The position numbers were made by a program, and so were the translations under genes. Below the pieces are notes generated by a model. It was given only the letters and a program-made list of their open reading frames with translations. It was not told the origin of the DNA and ran no database searches. Shown piece by piece: positions 63,384-64,000 of a DNA stretch of 64,000 bases. Every line of letters begins with the position of its first letter. The stretch's first letter is position 1. Origin of the DNA: Thiorhodovibrio winogradskyi (lineage in GTDB: Bacteria; Pseudomonadota; Gammaproteobacteria; Chromatiales; Chromatiaceae); NCBI RefSeq assembly GCF_036208045.1, contig NZ_CP121472.1, forward strand, positions 5,281,531 through 5,345,530, read 5' to 3'.

Positions 63384-63740
63384 ATGCGCTTTATTTTAAT
63401 CATGATCGCCACACTTTGGGGCCTGGGCGCGCTGCTGGCTTTCGCGCTAACAGCGCGCAAAAGCACTGAAGCCAAGGCCACGGCGGCCTATTTTGGGTTA
63501 TGGCCGGCGGCCGCTTTTCTGCTCTACATCAGTCAGCCAACGCCATTATGGATTGCCGTGCCTGTGGTCTTTGGCTTTATTCCATGGTTTCTGTCCGGTC
63601 CGCATTTATGGATGGTGCTTTATTATCCGCGCTCGGCCCGCCCGGAGGAGATCGCCGGCATCCCCAAGGCATACTGGGCCTGGGGAGGCCTCGCCTCTGT
63701 CCTGCTTGGCGCCTTGGCCGAAGTCCTGCTGCGACCCTGA
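63384..63740 (+). CDS. small membrane protein, uncharacterised
   Basis: 118 aa with three predicted helices (ILIMIATLWGLGALLAFAL; AAYFGLWPAAAFLLYI; PLWIAVPVVFGFIPWFL) and a fourth hydrophobic C-terminal segment. No family recognised. It lies 56 bp upstream of mazG in the same direction. Confidence 0.65.
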   Translation: MRFILIMIATLWGLGALLAFALTARKSTEAKATAAYFGLWPAAAFLLYISQPTPLWIAVPVVFGFIPWFLSGPHLWMVLYYPRSARPEEIAGIPKAYWAWGGLASVLLGALAEVLLRP

Positions 63741-63796
63741 TTCGTTTCCCTGATTTGACGCATTGAGTCAATTCGTAAACACCAAGCTATCAACGC

Positions 63797-64000
63797 ATGA
63801 CAGATACCGCCAAGCTCACCCGTATCGACGCCCGCCTGGCCGACCGCCGCCGGATCGACGCCCTGCTCGCCATTGTCGCGCGGCTGCGCGATCCCGAGCA
63901 TGGCTGCCCCTGGGATCTGAAGCAGACCTTTGCCTCCATCCTGCCCTATACGCTGGAGGAGGCCTACGAGGTTGCCGAGTCGATCGAACTCGACGACATG
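63797..64000 (+). CDS. mazG: MazG nucleoside triphosphate pyrophosphohydrolase (N-terminal part)
   Basis: The first 68 codons are visible; the gene runs past the window end. IDALLAIVARLRDPEHGCPWD followed by KQTFASILPYTLEEAYEVAE contains the family's CPWD motif and the EExxE metal-binding helix. MazG hydrolyses NTPs to NMPs and, in E. coli, lowers ppGpp levels; relA lies in this window. Confidence 0.93.
   Translation, partial: MTDTAKLTRIDARLADRRRIDALLAIVARLRDPEHGCPWDLKQTFASILPYTLEEAYEVAESIELDDM

Overview
The window is GC-rich, gene-dense DNA of a gammaproteobacterium. The best taxonomic pointer is a complete flavocytochrome c sulfide dehydrogenase (fccAB) whose diheme subunit reads much like that of Allochromatium. 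Together with a cytochrome c4, a NapC-like tetraheme cytochrome and an oxygen-independent ribonucleotide reductase, this suggests a purple sulfur bacterium (Chromatiaceae-like) or a close sulfur-oxidising relative. No photosynthesis gene is present, so phototrophy is only inferred.

Layout. 1-6308 (minus strand): flagellar export and switch operon fliLMNOPQR-flhB-flhA, with flhA cut by the window edge. 6.6-12 kb: an AI-2E-type permease with a Pro-Asp repeat tail, an HdeD-like protein, panC/panB and pcnB (folK, often found between them, is absent), then a tRNA-Glu(CUC) gene. 12.3-22.8 kb: glutamate decarboxylase, a hybrid histidine kinase, alanine racemase, a class III ribonucleotide reductase locus (nrdD, a separate glycyl-radical polypeptide, nrdG) behind two NrdR boxes, and a pair of SPFH membrane proteins. 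23-28.3 kb: a serine hydrolase, a tetraheme cytochrome overlapping a secreted ankyrin protein, then fccAB. 28.5-36.6 kb: a signalling block with a PhnD-like binding protein, a GGDEF-EAL protein, RelA and a membrane diguanylate cyclase. 

36.9-46.7 kb is accessory DNA: an Rpn-type nuclease, an Lrp/AsnC regulator with an uncharacterised partner, and a chromosomal integron. The integron has an unusually long integron integrase on the minus strand, a candidate attI site with inverted and direct repeats, an IS91-type element with its own tyrosine recombinase lying between attI and the array, and gene cassettes separated by attC sites of at least two sequence families. Cassette cargo includes two orphan proteins, a probable SeqA-N/RAMA DNA-binding protein, a BrnT-type toxin with an atypical partner and a HicAB pair; at least two cassettes carry no recognisable gene. 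The cassette genes are markedly more AT-rich than the chromosome around them. Just beyond the array lie a degraded reading frame and a di-heme cytochrome c peroxidase pseudogene.

47.8-64 kb returns to ordinary chromosome: a Uma2 protein, a nucleotidyltransferase with a small overlapping partner, an MFS transporter, a secreted SAM methyltransferase, a copper-handling/cytochrome block (cytochrome c4, PCuAC, Sco) next to a gamma-class carbonic anhydrase, a CNP1-like protein, oligopeptidase A, an alpha-E/ATP-grasp pair, two endonuclease/exonuclease/phosphatase-fold proteins and the start of mazG. The two observations most worth following up are the split class III ribonucleotide reductase (17.2-20.6 kb) and the integron (39.4-46.7 kb).
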